This document shows positions 50,142 through 58,046 of a stretch of 64,000 nucleotides of DNA, one piece after another. The stretch is from Pseudomonadota bacterium (GTDB taxonomy: Bacteria > Pseudomonadota > Gammaproteobacteria > Steroidobacterales > Steroidobacteraceae), in contig JAEYUC010000053.1 in the NCBI GenBank assembly GCA_023433705.1, positions 41,259 to 105,258 on the forward strand. Direction: 5' to 3'. Each line of letters starts with the position of its first letter. The stretch's first letter is position 1. Position numbers and translations under genes: made by a program. The notes under the pieces are model-generated. The model did not search any database. It saw nothing but the letters and a program-made list of their open reading frames with translations, and was not told the DNA's origin.

Positions 50142-51289
50142 TTCTTTCCGAATGCGGGGCCGGGCTTGCGTTTCGGGGCCGCGCGGAATGCCGCGGCGAT
50201 GGCTTCGCGCAGCGGCTTGGCGGCGTACCGATTGTCGTACGGGGTGGGGCGCTTGGGTAGTTTGTCCTCGCGCGGCGTGCGGCCTTGCAGCCAGGTATGG
50301 TTGTCGGCGAGACCCCAGCACATGACCACGTTGACTTCCTCGAAGGACAACGTGAGGTCGAGGAACGCGCGGCCGAGCGCGGCCACCTGCGCGTCGCGCG
50401 CCGCGAAATTCGCGGGCAGCGGCGTGTCGTGCACGTCGAGCTCGGTGATCAGCAGTTTGTAGCCCATGCCGGTGACTTCGGTCAGGAACTTGCGCCAGGC
50501 CTTCTCATCGCTTGCGTCGAAATCGCGATTCGCGTTGCTGTCCTGGTTACCCGCGCCGATGTGCGCCTGGATGCCGAGCGCGTCGACCGGAACATCGTTC
50601 TTGCGGAAGCGTTCGAGCAGGCGCAACACGCCGTCGCGATGCGACCCATTATCGCTTTCCCAGCCCATGTAGTCGTTGTAGACGAGTTCGGTCGTCGGCA
50701 GGGCCTCGCGGGCCTTGTGAAACGCGATCTCGAGCACCGCGTCCGGCGAGCCGATGGCCTTCGACAGCGCGGTCTCGCGCATCTCGCCCGTGATGTTGTG
50801 CACGGCCTCGTTGACGACGTCCCAGGAGCAGATGCTCGTGCCGAAGTGCGTCGCGCAGCGCGTCACGTGGTCCTCGAAGAATTCGCGCGCGGCCTTCGCG
50901 GGTTCGGCGCCGAAGTCCTGGGAGTCGAGCCAACGTGGCATCCACTTTGGGTGGTGCCAGAGCAGCGTGTGCCCGCGCACGAACATGCCTTCGGCCTGTG
51001 CGAAGTCGATCAGCTTTTGCGCGCGATCGAACACGAACTTGTCGGGCGCCGGGCGCATCCACGCCATCTTGAGCTCGTTCTCCGGGACGATGCCGCCACA
51101 TTGCTCGCGCACGAGTTGTAGATAGGCGGCGTCGTTGAGCCCGCGGCCCGAAAGGGAGGTGCCGAAGCGCAGGCCTTTCTTGCGGGCGAGTTCGTCGAGC
51201 GAGTCGGATTTCACGGTTTTGGGCCAGGCAGGGGCAGCCGCGGCGGCGAGGCTCGCGGCGATCAGTTCACGTCGATTCCACATGCTCAA
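50138..51289 (-). CDS. Endo-1,4-beta-xylanase, GH10
   Basis: The 383-residue enzyme has a twin-arginine-like leader (NRRELIAASLAAAAAPAW) and a GH10 barrel. GIVPENELKMAWMRP, GHTLLWHHPKWMPRWL, the acid/base in SWDVVNEAV, HIGAG and the nucleophile in LLITELDVHDTPLP are present, as is CWGLADNHTWLQG. It cleaves internal xylan bonds. It overlaps both neighbours (GNAT and PEP mutase-like) by 4 nt, fixing it in a tightly coupled operon. The basic C-terminus (KRKPGPAFGKK) is unremarkable. Confidence 0.95.
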   Translation of the reverse strand: MSMWNRRELIAASLAAAAAPAWPKTVKSDSLDELARKKGLRFGTSLSGRGLNDAAYLQLVREQCGGIVPENELKMAWMRPAPDKFVFDRAQKLIDFAQAEGMFVRGHTLLWHHPKWMPRWLDSQDFGAEPAKAAREFFEDHVTRCATHFGTSICSWDVVNEAVHNITGEMRETALSKAIGSPDAVLEIAFHKAREALPTTELVYNDYMGWESDNGSHRDGVLRLLERFRKNDVPVDALGIQAHIGAGNQDSNANRDFDASDEKAWRKFLTEVTGMGYKLLITELDVHDTPLPANFAARDAQVAALGRAFLDLTLSFEEVNVVMCWGLADNHTWLQGRTPREDKLPKRPTPYDNRYAAKPLREAIAAAFRAAPKRKPGPAFGKK

Positions 51290-52113
51290 GGATTCTCCAG
51301 GTGCTTGGCAAACTCACCGCCCGGCATCGCGCGGTCGAGATAGTTGAACGTGCCGCTCGACTGGATTTCCCTGGCGGCATCCGCGAGCCCTTGCATCGCG
51401 GCGCGATACAGCGACGTCGCGAAGCTGATGCGCCGCACGCCGGCTTCCGCAAGCTCGCGGACGCTGAACGATTTGCCCGGGACCGCGACCATGAAGTTGA
51501 CCGGCTTGCGCACCGACGCGCACACCGTTCGCACCGCGTCTATCGTCGGAAGCAGCGGAGCGAACAACACGTCGGCGCCGGCCTTCTCGAAGGCCTGCAG
51601 GCGGCGGATCGTGTCGTCGAGATCGTTGCGGCCGTGCAGGAAGTTTTCCGAGCGCGCGGTCAGCGTGAATGGAAACGAGAGCGCGCGCGCAGCCTCGACG
51701 GCCGCGGCGACACGCTCGGTCGCGAGCGTGAGGTCGAAGATCGGATCGTCCTTGCGGCCGGTGGAGTCTTCGATCGAGCCGCCGACGAGACCGATGCCCG
51801 CGGCGAGGCGAATCGCTTTCGCGGCGGCGTCGGGAGAATCGCCGAATCCTTTTTCGAGATCTCCCGAGACGGGCAGGGACGTGGCGTCACAGACGAGCTT
51901 GGCGTGGGCGAGCGCCTCGTCGAGAGAGACGCCGTGATCGAGGCGGCCATACGTGCCGGCGCAGGCGCCGCTCGAGGTCGCGAGTGCGGGAAACCCCAGC
52001 GAGCCGAGGATGCGCGCGGTCCCGCCATCCCAGCAGTTGCCGATCAGGAACGTGCCGCTCTCATGCAGCGCGCGAAAGCGGGCGGCGCGCCTCTCCTGTG
52101 AGTTTTCGTTCAT
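51286..52113 (-). CDS. Isocitrate lyase/PEP mutase superfamily protein
   Basis: The 275-residue protein has the family blocks FLIGNCWDGGTARIL, GDLEKGFGDSP, GLVGGSIEDSTG, FTLTARSENFL and VNFMVAVPGK. The usual KKCGH catalytic Cys loop of isocitrate lyase is lacking, so a PEP mutase-like or oxaloacetate decarboxylase/hydrolase-type role is more likely. ATG 52113 has a GAGGTG SD; a longer frame from 52158 would begin inside palindrome E4. It is the first gene of the minus-strand xylan run. Confidence 0.88.
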   Translation of the reverse strand: MNENSQERRAARFRALHESGTFLIGNCWDGGTARILGSLGFPALATSSGACAGTYGRLDHGVSLDEALAHAKLVCDATSLPVSGDLEKGFGDSPDAAAKAIRLAAGIGLVGGSIEDSTGRKDDPIFDLTLATERVAAAVEAARALSFPFTLTARSENFLHGRNDLDDTIRRLQAFEKAGADVLFAPLLPTIDAVRTVCASVRKPVNFMVAVPGKSFSVRELAEAGVRRISFATSLYRAAMQGLADAAREIQSSGTFNYLDRAMPGGEFAKHLENP

Positions 52114-52144
52114 GTGATTCACCTCGTGTTCGGGAGGCGAGTTT

Positions 52145-52242
52145 ACGGTGCCAGGCACGGAAAATCCGGGAGAAGCGGTGACGAGCGATCAACAGGAGGG
52201 ACAGTCCTCCGCTTCTCCCGGAATTTCCGTGCCTGGCACCGT
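52145..52242. repeat. Palindromic element E4 (34-bp arms, GGTGCC ends)
   Basis: ACGGTGCCAGGCACGGAAAA begins the left arm (52145-52178). The right arm (52209-52242) is its reverse complement with one mismatch, and the loop is 30 nt. It lies between two minus-strand genes: 1 bp after the TAA stop of the ABC permease and 32 bp before the start of the PEP mutase-like gene. It could terminate the exporter operon and insulate the xylan operon. Confidence 0.88.
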
Positions 52243-52243
52243 C

Positions 52244-53392
52244 TTAGTCCAGGCGCTTCTTGAAGCGGGCGACGGCGACCGAGAGCATGAGCACGAGGAA
52301 TACCGCGAGCTTCGCGAGTTGCGGCCACAGCTCGGGCAGGTCCGCGCCACGCAGCACGATGCCGCGCAGGATGACGTTGAAATGCGTGAGCGGCAGCAGC
52401 TCCGCGATCCATTGCGCCGCGACCGGCATGCCCTCGAACGGGAACATGAAACCCGACAGCAGGATCGACGGCAGCAGCGTCAGGAATGCGAGCTGGAAGG
52501 CCTGGAACTGCGTCTTCGCGAGTGTCGAGACGAACAGGCCGAGACCCAGCGTGGCGGCGATGAAAAGCAGCGCGGCCAGGTAGAGGTGGAGGACGTTGCC
52601 GACTACGGGAACGTTGAACAGCGCCGAACCGACGAGGAGGATGATCGTCGTCTGGATCAGGCCGATCGCGACGAACGGCAGTAGTTTGCCCACCATGAGC
52701 TCGAGCCGGCCCAGCGGCGTCGCGATGAGCAGCTCGAGATTGCCGCGTTCGCGCTCGCGCACGATCGCGCCGGCCGTGAACACCACCATCGTCATCGTGA
52801 GGATCACGCCGATCAGCGCGGGCACGATCTGCACCGCGGTGCGTTTCTCGGGGTTGTAGAGCGTGCGGATCTCCACGCGCCGCGGGGTCATGCGTTTGCC
52901 GCCCGAGTAAGGACCCGCGCCGTGGCGCGTGATGAGCGGGATCGCCGACAAACCGCTCGCGACGCCCGCGAGGCTCGGTTGCGAGCCATCCACCAGGATC
53001 TGCGCCACGGGCCGCGCATCGGACTGCAACCGCCGCTCGAAATCCGGCGGAATGATCACGGCCATGCTCGCGCGGCCCTCGCGCATGAGCCGGTCCACTT
53101 CGGCGCTCGAATTCGTCGTGTAGTCGACGCGCAGCACCTGCGTGGCGGAGAGCTGCGCGATGAATTCGCGCGACATCGACGTGTTCGCCTGGTCCTGCAC
53201 GACGGTGGCGAGATGGCGCACGTCGAAGTTGATCGCGAAGCCGAACAGCAGGATCTGCATGAGCGGCACGCCGACGATCATGCCAAAGGTCACGCGGTCG
53301 CGTGCGAGCTGGCGCACTTCCTTGCGGGCCACCGCGCCCAAGCGCCGCAGCGAGGCGCGCAGCTGGCCCTGTTCTCCCGGCTCAGTCGCCAC
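52244..53392 (-). CDS. ABC-2 permease (YbhR/YhhJ-like)
   Basis: The 382-residue permease has an N-terminal span, a large periplasmic domain (about 50-180) and five C-terminal spans. These include TMVVFTAGAIVRERERGNLE, LLIATPLGRLELMVGKLLPF and LSGFMFPFEGMPVAAQWIAE, the standard ABC-2 pattern. It works with the ATPase and membrane-fusion protein encoded upstream, like the E. coli YbhGFSR exporter but with a single permease. Overlaps the ATPase gene by 11 nt; its TAA directly precedes palindrome E4. Confidence 0.92.
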   Translation of the reverse strand: MATEPGEQGQLRASLRRLGAVARKEVRQLARDRVTFGMIVGVPLMQILLFGFAINFDVRHLATVVQDQANTSMSREFIAQLSATQVLRVDYTTNSSAEVDRLMREGRASMAVIIPPDFERRLQSDARPVAQILVDGSQPSLAGVASGLSAIPLITRHGAGPYSGGKRMTPRRVEIRTLYNPEKRTAVQIVPALIGVILTMTMVVFTAGAIVRERERGNLELLIATPLGRLELMVGKLLPFVAIGLIQTTIILLVGSALFNVPVVGNVLHLYLAALLFIAATLGLGLFVSTLAKTQFQAFQLAFLTLLPSILLSGFMFPFEGMPVAAQWIAELLPLTHFNVILRGIVLRGADLPELWPQLAKLAVFLVLMLSVAVARFKKRLD

Positions 53393-54314
53393 GGATTTCT
53401 CCGCGCGTCGCGACGACGAACACGTCCTCGAGGCTCGCGTGCGTGCGCGCTACCTGCGCCTCGATGCCGTGTTTCGCGAGCTCGGTTCGCATGCGCGTTT
53501 CCGCATCCGCGGCGCCGCGGTCGACGAGCACGCGCAGCCGCACGCCGAGCTGCGTGACGCCGTGCACCCAAGGCAGGGCGCGCAGTAGTTTGGGTGCCGC
53601 GCTGTCATCGGCGCCTTCGATCTCGTACACGTCGGCATCGACCGCGTTCAGCAGGTCGCGCGGCGAGCCCTCCGCGACCAGGCGCCCTTCGGCCAGGATC
53701 GCGAGCCCGTGACAGCGCTCTGCCTCTTCCATGTAGTGAGTCGAGACCAGGATGGTCGCGCCGTCTTCGGCGAGCATGAACAGGCGCTCCCAGAAATCGC
53801 GCCGGCTCTGCGGATCGACCGCGCTGGTCGGCTCGTCGAGCAGCAGCAGCTCCGGCTCGTGCAGCGTCGCCGCGGCGAGCGCGAGGCGCTGCTTCTGTCC
53901 GCCGCTCATCGTGCCCGCGCGCTGGTTGCGCAGCGCTTCGAGGTTGTACGTGGCGCGGGCGGCCGCGATGCGCGCGGCCACGTCGCCTTCGAGGCCGTAA
54001 AGGTCCGCGATGAACCGCAGGTTCTCGTCGGTAGTCAGGTCTTCCCACAGCGAGAACTTCTGGGGCATGTAACCCAGGCGCCGGCGGATCGCCTCGGCGT
54101 CCTCGACGATCGAGAGTCCCAGCACCTCGGCGTGGCCCTCGGTCGGCAGCAACATGCCGCACAACATGCGCAGCGTCGTGGACTTGCCCGAGCCGTTGGG
54201 CCCGAGGAATCCGTAGATGCGTCCCGCGGGGACGTCGAGGTCGATGTGGTCGACCGCGGTCTTGTCGCCGAACTTCCGGGTCAGCTGCCGCGCCGAGATG
54301 GCGGTGTCGTTCAC
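53382..54314 (-). CDS. ABC transporter ATP-binding protein (YbhF-like half)
   Basis: The 310-residue ATPase has Walker A FLGPNGSGKSTTLR, signature MSGGQKQRLALAAA, Walker B LLLLDEPTSAVD, and STHYMEEAERCHGLAIL. YbhF has two ATPase domains; here there is one, so a homodimer is expected. The ATG overlaps the HlyD-like stop (ATGA). Confidence 0.94.
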   Translation of the reverse strand: MNDTAISARQLTRKFGDKTAVDHIDLDVPAGRIYGFLGPNGSGKSTTLRMLCGMLLPTEGHAEVLGLSIVEDAEAIRRRLGYMPQKFSLWEDLTTDENLRFIADLYGLEGDVAARIAAARATYNLEALRNQRAGTMSGGQKQRLALAAATLHEPELLLLDEPTSAVDPQSRRDFWERLFMLAEDGATILVSTHYMEEAERCHGLAILAEGRLVAEGSPRDLLNAVDADVYEIEGADDSAAPKLLRALPWVHGVTQLGVRLRVLVDRGAADAETRMRTELAKHGIEAQVARTHASLEDVFVVATRGEIRGD

Positions 54315-55285
54315 GGCGATTCGAGCTCGAGCGACACGTCGACGGGAATGCCCGACGGAATCGTCGCGGCTGCGTCGTCCCCGAACACGACCTCGGCGAG
54401 GAACGACAGGCGCGAGCGGTCCGCGGCCGTGAGCGAGTAGTAAGGCGTGAACTCCGCGTCGCTCGCGACGAAACGCACCTGGCCGCGGAAGGTCCGGTCG
54501 ATGCCGTCGACGCGCAGGGTCGCGGCCGTGCCGACCTTGACTCGCGCACGGATGGGCGCGGGCACGTGGATACGCGCGAACGGCGCCGTCGCGGCGAGCA
54601 GGACGGCGACCGTCGCGCCGCGCGCGGGTTTTTCCCCGACGCGGTACGGCAGCGAGTCGATCGTCGCGGCGACCGGTGCGCGAATCTCGAGGCGCGACGC
54701 CGTGGTTTCGAGCGCGGCGAGATTGGCGCGCGCGGCGTCCGCCGCGCGTTGGGCCTGCGCGAGTTGCTCCGCGCGCGTGCCCTGCTGCAGTTCGCGCAGG
54801 TCCGCCTCCGATTCCAGCAGGCTGGCCTCGGCCGCGAGCGCCACCGCGACCTGGCGGTCGGCCTCCGACTTGCTCACGAGACTGCGCTCGACGAGGCCGA
54901 GCAGCCGGTCGCGTTCGCGCACCGCTTCGTCGCGCGTGGCGCGCGCGCGGTCGCGGCGCGCCGCGGCGGCGCGGATCGTGGTCCGCAGCGGGCCGCTCTT
55001 GAGCTCGGCGTAACGCTCCTGGGCCTCGGCGAGCTGGGCGCGCGCCGCGTCGACCTCGGCGCTGGTCAGCACGCGATCCTGCACGGCGATGACGTCGCCG
55101 GGCTTCACCGTCGCGCCCTCGGCGAAGGGTAGTTCGACGATGGTCTCGTTCGCTTCCGCGGCGAGTTCGATGCGATCGCGCTCGACGGTGCCGGGAAGGG
55201 CGTCCTCATCGTGGCGTGCGCAGGCGGCCGACAACGCGAGGATGGCTGACGCGAACACGACCCGGATTGTCGGCCGCGATTTCAC
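54311..55285 (-). CDS. HlyD-family membrane fusion lipoprotein (YbhG-like)
   Basis: The 324-residue protein has a lipoprotein-type signal ending LSAAC (Cys22). A biotinyl-lipoyl-like half motif (ELPFAEGATVKPGDVIAVQD), a long coiled-coil hairpin (about 75-200, very Ala/Arg/Glu-rich) and a second half (LEIRAPVAATIDSLPYRVGE) follow. It would connect the inner-membrane ABC exporter with an outer-membrane channel encoded elsewhere. Its ATG overlaps the nadC stop, an unexpected pairing of NAD biosynthesis and export genes. Confidence 0.9.
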   Translation of the reverse strand: MKSRPTIRVVFASAILALSAACARHDEDALPGTVERDRIELAAEANETIVELPFAEGATVKPGDVIAVQDRVLTSAEVDAARAQLAEAQERYAELKSGPLRTTIRAAAARRDRARATRDEAVRERDRLLGLVERSLVSKSEADRQVAVALAAEASLLESEADLRELQQGTRAEQLAQAQRAADAARANLAALETTASRLEIRAPVAATIDSLPYRVGEKPARGATVAVLLAATAPFARIHVPAPIRARVKVGTAATLRVDGIDRTFRGQVRFVASDAEFTPYYSLTAADRSRLSFLAEVVFGDDAAATIPSGIPVDVSLELESP

Positions 55286-56169
55286 GCAACGAATTCGAAG
55301 CGCATCGACAGATCCACGGCCTGAATGTGTTTGGTGATGCCGCCGATGGAAATGTAGTCGACGCCCGTCATGGCGATGTCGCGTACGGTATTGAGAGATA
55401 CATTGCCCGAGGCTTCGAGTTTAGCCTTGCCGCCGCGATCACGGTTGCGCTGCACGGCGATGCGCATGTCCTCGAGTGTCAGTTCGTCGAGCATGATGAT
55501 GTCGGCGCTGGCCTCCAGCGCCTGGTCGAGCTCGCCCAGCGATTCCACCTCCACTTCGACCGGCACGTCCGGCGAATGCTTGCGCGCCGCCGCGATGGCG
55601 GTGGCGATGGAACCGGCCGCGATGATGTGGTTCTCCTTGAGCAGCACCATGTCGTGCAGGCCCATGCGGTGGTTGCGCGCGCCGCCACAGCGCACCGCGT
55701 ATTTCTGCGCCAGCCTCAGGCCCGGCAGCGTCTTGCGCGTGTCGAGGATCTGGCACTGGGTGCCGGCCACGGCTTCGACGTAACGGCTCGCGGCCGTGGC
55801 GGTGCCCGACAAGGTCTGCAGAAAATTCAGCGCCGTGCGTTCGCCCGTCAGGATGGGCCGCGCGGATCCGAGCACGCGCACGACGGTCATGTCGGGGAGG
55901 ATGCGGCCGCCGTCGCGGGTCAGCCATTCGATCCGGATGTTCGGATCGAGCGCGCGAAACGCGGCGTCGAACCAGTCGGTGCCGCAAAGGATCGCGGGCT
56001 CGCGCGCGACGACCGAGGCGCGCACTTGTTGTGAGGCGGGAACCAGGGCGGCGGTGACGTCACCGCCGCCCACATCTTCAGAAAGCGCGGCCGAGACCTG
56101 CCGCGCGACGATTTCGGGTGGGACTCTCTCGATCAGAAGGGCAAGCCGTGCGAGGTGGCGGCCATGCAC
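55282..56169 (-). CDS. nadC: Nicotinate-nucleotide pyrophosphorylase (carboxylating)
   Basis: The protein (295 residues from ATG 56169) is quinolinate phosphoribosyltransferase, which makes nicotinate mononucleotide from quinolinate and PRPP. Family blocks include EDVGGGDVTAALVP, LTGERTALNFLQTLSGTATA, DTRKTLPGLRLAQKYAVRCG, GGARNHRMGLHDMVLLKENH, VEVEVESLGEL and GVDYISIGGITKHIQAVDLS. The start is uncertain: 56169 overlaps the PuuD-like gene by 37 nt, and a shorter non-ATG start is possible. It heads the operon with the YbhGFR-like exporter. Confidence 0.95.
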   Translation of the reverse strand: MHGRHLARLALLIERVPPEIVARQVSAALSEDVGGGDVTAALVPASQQVRASVVAREPAILCGTDWFDAAFRALDPNIRIEWLTRDGGRILPDMTVVRVLGSARPILTGERTALNFLQTLSGTATAASRYVEAVAGTQCQILDTRKTLPGLRLAQKYAVRCGGARNHRMGLHDMVLLKENHIIAAGSIATAIAAARKHSPDVPVEVEVESLGELDQALEASADIIMLDELTLEDMRIAVQRNRDRGGKAKLEASGNVSLNTVRDIAMTGVDYISIGGITKHIQAVDLSMRFEFVA

Positions 56170-56744
56170 AGCAGCATCGGAATCGAGAGGATGAAGTTGG
56201 TGCGCGAGGCATAAAGCGCGGTCTTGCGAGCCTTCGCCTTTTCTTCATCCGACGCGGCGACGATGCCGAGGATCTTTTTCTGGTTAGGCCAGATCAACCC
56301 CCACACGTTGAACAGCATGATGGTGCCCAGCCAGGCGCCGATGCCGATCACGATGGTCGAGTAGTCGTGCGAACCGTTCGAAAATCCGAAGGTGAACGCC
56401 GGGAGAAATCTTTCGCTCAGCAGCCAGGCACCCGCCAGCCACGTGGCGAGCGCGGACCAGCGGAACCAGAACAACGCCCGCGGCGCGACGTATTTGCCGA
56501 TAGCCGCCGGTCCGGGGCCGCCCTTGTCTTCGGTGGCGGTTGCCTGCGCGGGAACCTGCACGGCGTTGAAGTAGTACAGGAGGCCGATCCAGAACACACC
56601 GGCGACGATGTGCACCCAGCGTGCGAGCGCGAGGTGATTGAACTCGGCGTCCGGTACGAGGGCGCGGTGCAGGATGTAAGAAAGCACCACGGCCAGGACG
56701 ATGCCGGTAATGAGTGCATATCGATGATTCGTGAATATTTTCAT
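56133..56744 (-). CDS. Urate-oxidase N-terminal (PuuD/DUF989)-type membrane protein
   Basis: The 203-residue protein has about five membrane spans, with ARWVHIVAGVFWIGLLYYFN, VPAQ and ALFWFRWSALATWLAGAWLL, plus GTIMLFNVWGLIWPNQKKIL. This is the membrane part of PuuD-like proteins without the cytochrome c tail of full-length urate hydroxylase. Conserved His residues in ARWVHI and near the N-terminus may bind haem. A role in urate oxidation is not supported by neighbours. The 3' end overlaps nadC by 37 nt. ATG 56744 is preferred over 56795. Confidence 0.83.
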   Translation of the reverse strand: MKIFTNHRYALITGIVLAVVLSYILHRALVPDAEFNHLALARWVHIVAGVFWIGLLYYFNAVQVPAQATATEDKGGPGPAAIGKYVAPRALFWFRWSALATWLAGAWLLSERFLPAFTFGFSNGSHDYSTIVIGIGAWLGTIMLFNVWGLIWPNQKKILGIVAASDEEKAKARKTALYASRTNFILSIPMLLCMAATSHGLPF

Positions 56745-56798
56745 TGACTTGATCTCCCCGATGAGCGGTTTGAAGGATAGGGGACGAACCCTCATAAT

Positions 56799-58046
56799 TC
56801 AACGCGCTCCCGCCGCAGGCCGGCCATGACTGAACGCCCGCGACTTCAACCTCCGGATTCGCCCTGCATCAAAGTCTGCGTCCTGACCGAAGATGGTCGC
56901 TGCGTGGGTTGTTTGCGGACCCTCGGGGAAATAGCGGCCTGGCCTTCGATGAGCGCGGAAGCACAGTGGGCACTCATAAGGGTGCTCGAGCAAAGGAGAA
57001 TCAAGGTGGCAGAAGACGTCGTCAGCCGGATCAAGACACACATCAGCACCAGCCCGGCGGTGCTTTTCATGAAGGGCACACCGGATTTTCCGCAGTGCGG
57101 GTTCTCGGCCCAGGCGGTCGCGGCGCTGCGCGCCAATGGCGCCAATTCGTTTCATGCGGTGAACATCTTCGAGGATCCCGAGCTGCGCGAGGCGCTCAAG
57201 AAATTCTCGAACTGGCCTACCTACCCCCAGCTGTACGTGAACGGCGAATTGGTCGGCGGCTGCGACATCGTGCTCGACATGCATCGCAGCGGCGAGCTCA
57301 AGAAGCTCCTGACCGAAGCCGGCGCGACGGCCTGACGAAGAGGGTGGGGCGACGGGTTGGTCGAGGTCGCGGATCGATTGGGCGCGGGCTTCGGCGCGGC
57401 GCCAGACGCCGTCCAGCGCGTTGCAGACCTCGCAGAAGATGTCGGCGGTGCGCTCGGCGTCGTACTTCGCGGAATGCGCTTCGCTCGAATCCCAATCGAG
57501 GCCGCAGACCTGCGCGGCCTTCGCGAGCACCGTCTGTCCGAACGCCGCGCCCGCGAGCGTCGCGGTGTCGAAGCACGAGAACGGGTGGAACGGATTGCGC
57601 TTGATGTCGGCGCGCGCGACGGCGGCGTTGAGGAATCCGAGGTCGAACGCGGCGTTGTGCCCGACCAGCACGGCGCGCCGGCAATCCACCGCCTTCATCG
57701 CGGCACGCACCTCGGTGAAGATCCGCCCCAGCGCGTCCTTCTCCGGCAGCGCGGGGCGCAGCGGGTGATACGGATCGATGCCGTTGACGGCCAGCGATGC
57801 CGCTTCGATGTTCGAGCCTTCGAACGGCTTCACGTGATACGAGTGAGTCTCGCCGCGGCGCAGTCTTCCGTCCGGCCCGAAATGGATCATCACCGCCGCG
57901 ATCTCGAGCAGCGCGTCGGTGGCGCAATTGAATCCACCGGTCTCCACGTCGATGACCACGGGCAGGAACGAGCGGAAGCGCCGGCTCATGAGCGGCGGAC
58001 CGCTGAAGCTGCCTTCTTCGACCGGTGGCAGGAACTGATCCATCAT
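56799..58046 (-). CDS. rnt: RNase T with run-on C-terminal frame
   Basis: Residues about 20-225 are RNase T, a DEDD exonuclease that trims tRNA and other RNA 3' ends: FLPVVIDVETGGFNCATDAL, SLAVNGIDPYHPL, LVGHNAAFDLGFLNAA, RNPFHPFSCFDTATLAGAAF and EAHSAKYDAERTA. Normal family members end about here (E. coli has 215 residues). This frame continues to 415 residues, the last 190 lying antisense to the whole DUF1289-Grx gene with His/Arg-rich shadow-like composition. The functional end is probably near 57350. The start overlaps the pyrC stop (ATGA at 58046). Confidence 0.85.
   Translation of the reverse strand: MMDQFLPPVEEGSFSGPPLMSRRFRSFLPVVIDVETGGFNCATDALLEIAAVMIHFGPDGRLRRGETHSYHVKPFEGSNIEAASLAVNGIDPYHPLRPALPEKDALGRIFTEVRAAMKAVDCRRAVLVGHNAAFDLGFLNAAVARADIKRNPFHPFSCFDTATLAGAAFGQTVLAKAAQVCGLDWDSSEAHSAKYDAERTADIFCEVCNALDGVWRRAEARAQSIRDLDQPVAPPSSSGRRAGFGQELLELAAAMHVEHDVAAADQFAVHVQLGVGRPVREFLERLAQLGILEDVHRMKRIGAIGAQRRDRLGREPALRKIRCALHEKHRRAGADVCLDPADDVFCHLDSPLLEHPYECPLCFRAHRRPGRYFPEGPQTTHAATIFGQDADFDAGRIRRLKSRAFSHGRPAAGAR
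56826..57335 (+). CDS. DUF1289 domain fused in frame to a monothiol glutaredoxin (GrxD-type)
   Basis: One 169-residue frame joins two normally separate proteins. Residues 1-60 are a DUF1289 module (SPCIKVCVLTEDGRCVGCLR, four Cys). Residues 61-169 are a complete monothiol glutaredoxin (VLFMKGTPDFPQCGFSAQAV with CGFS, WPTYPQLYVNGELVGGCDIV), which binds and delivers [2Fe-2S] clusters. The junction holds AAAGGAG and a GTG at 57006, an ideal internal start for free GrxD. So both a fusion and a free form may be made. Ancestral adjacent genes that lost a stop codon is the likely origin. Confidence 0.88.
   Translation: MTERPRLQPPDSPCIKVCVLTEDGRCVGCLRTLGEIAAWPSMSAEAQWALIRVLEQRRIKVAEDVVSRIKTHISTSPAVLFMKGTPDFPQCGFSAQAVAALRANGANSFHAVNIFEDPELREALKKFSNWPTYPQLYVNGELVGGCDIVLDMHRSGELKKLLTEAGATA
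56993..57008 (+). promoter_or_regulatory. Internal ribosome-binding site and GTG start for free glutaredoxin
   Basis: AGGAG (56994-56998) lies 7 nt before GTG 57006, in frame with the upstream DUF1289 part. Translation from here yields a 109-residue protein of normal GrxD size. Confidence 0.65.

Noticed and set aside
7585..52242. Palindromic elements considered as full insertion sequences
   Set aside because: They are 56-98 bp or paired short repeats with no transposase frame in the window.
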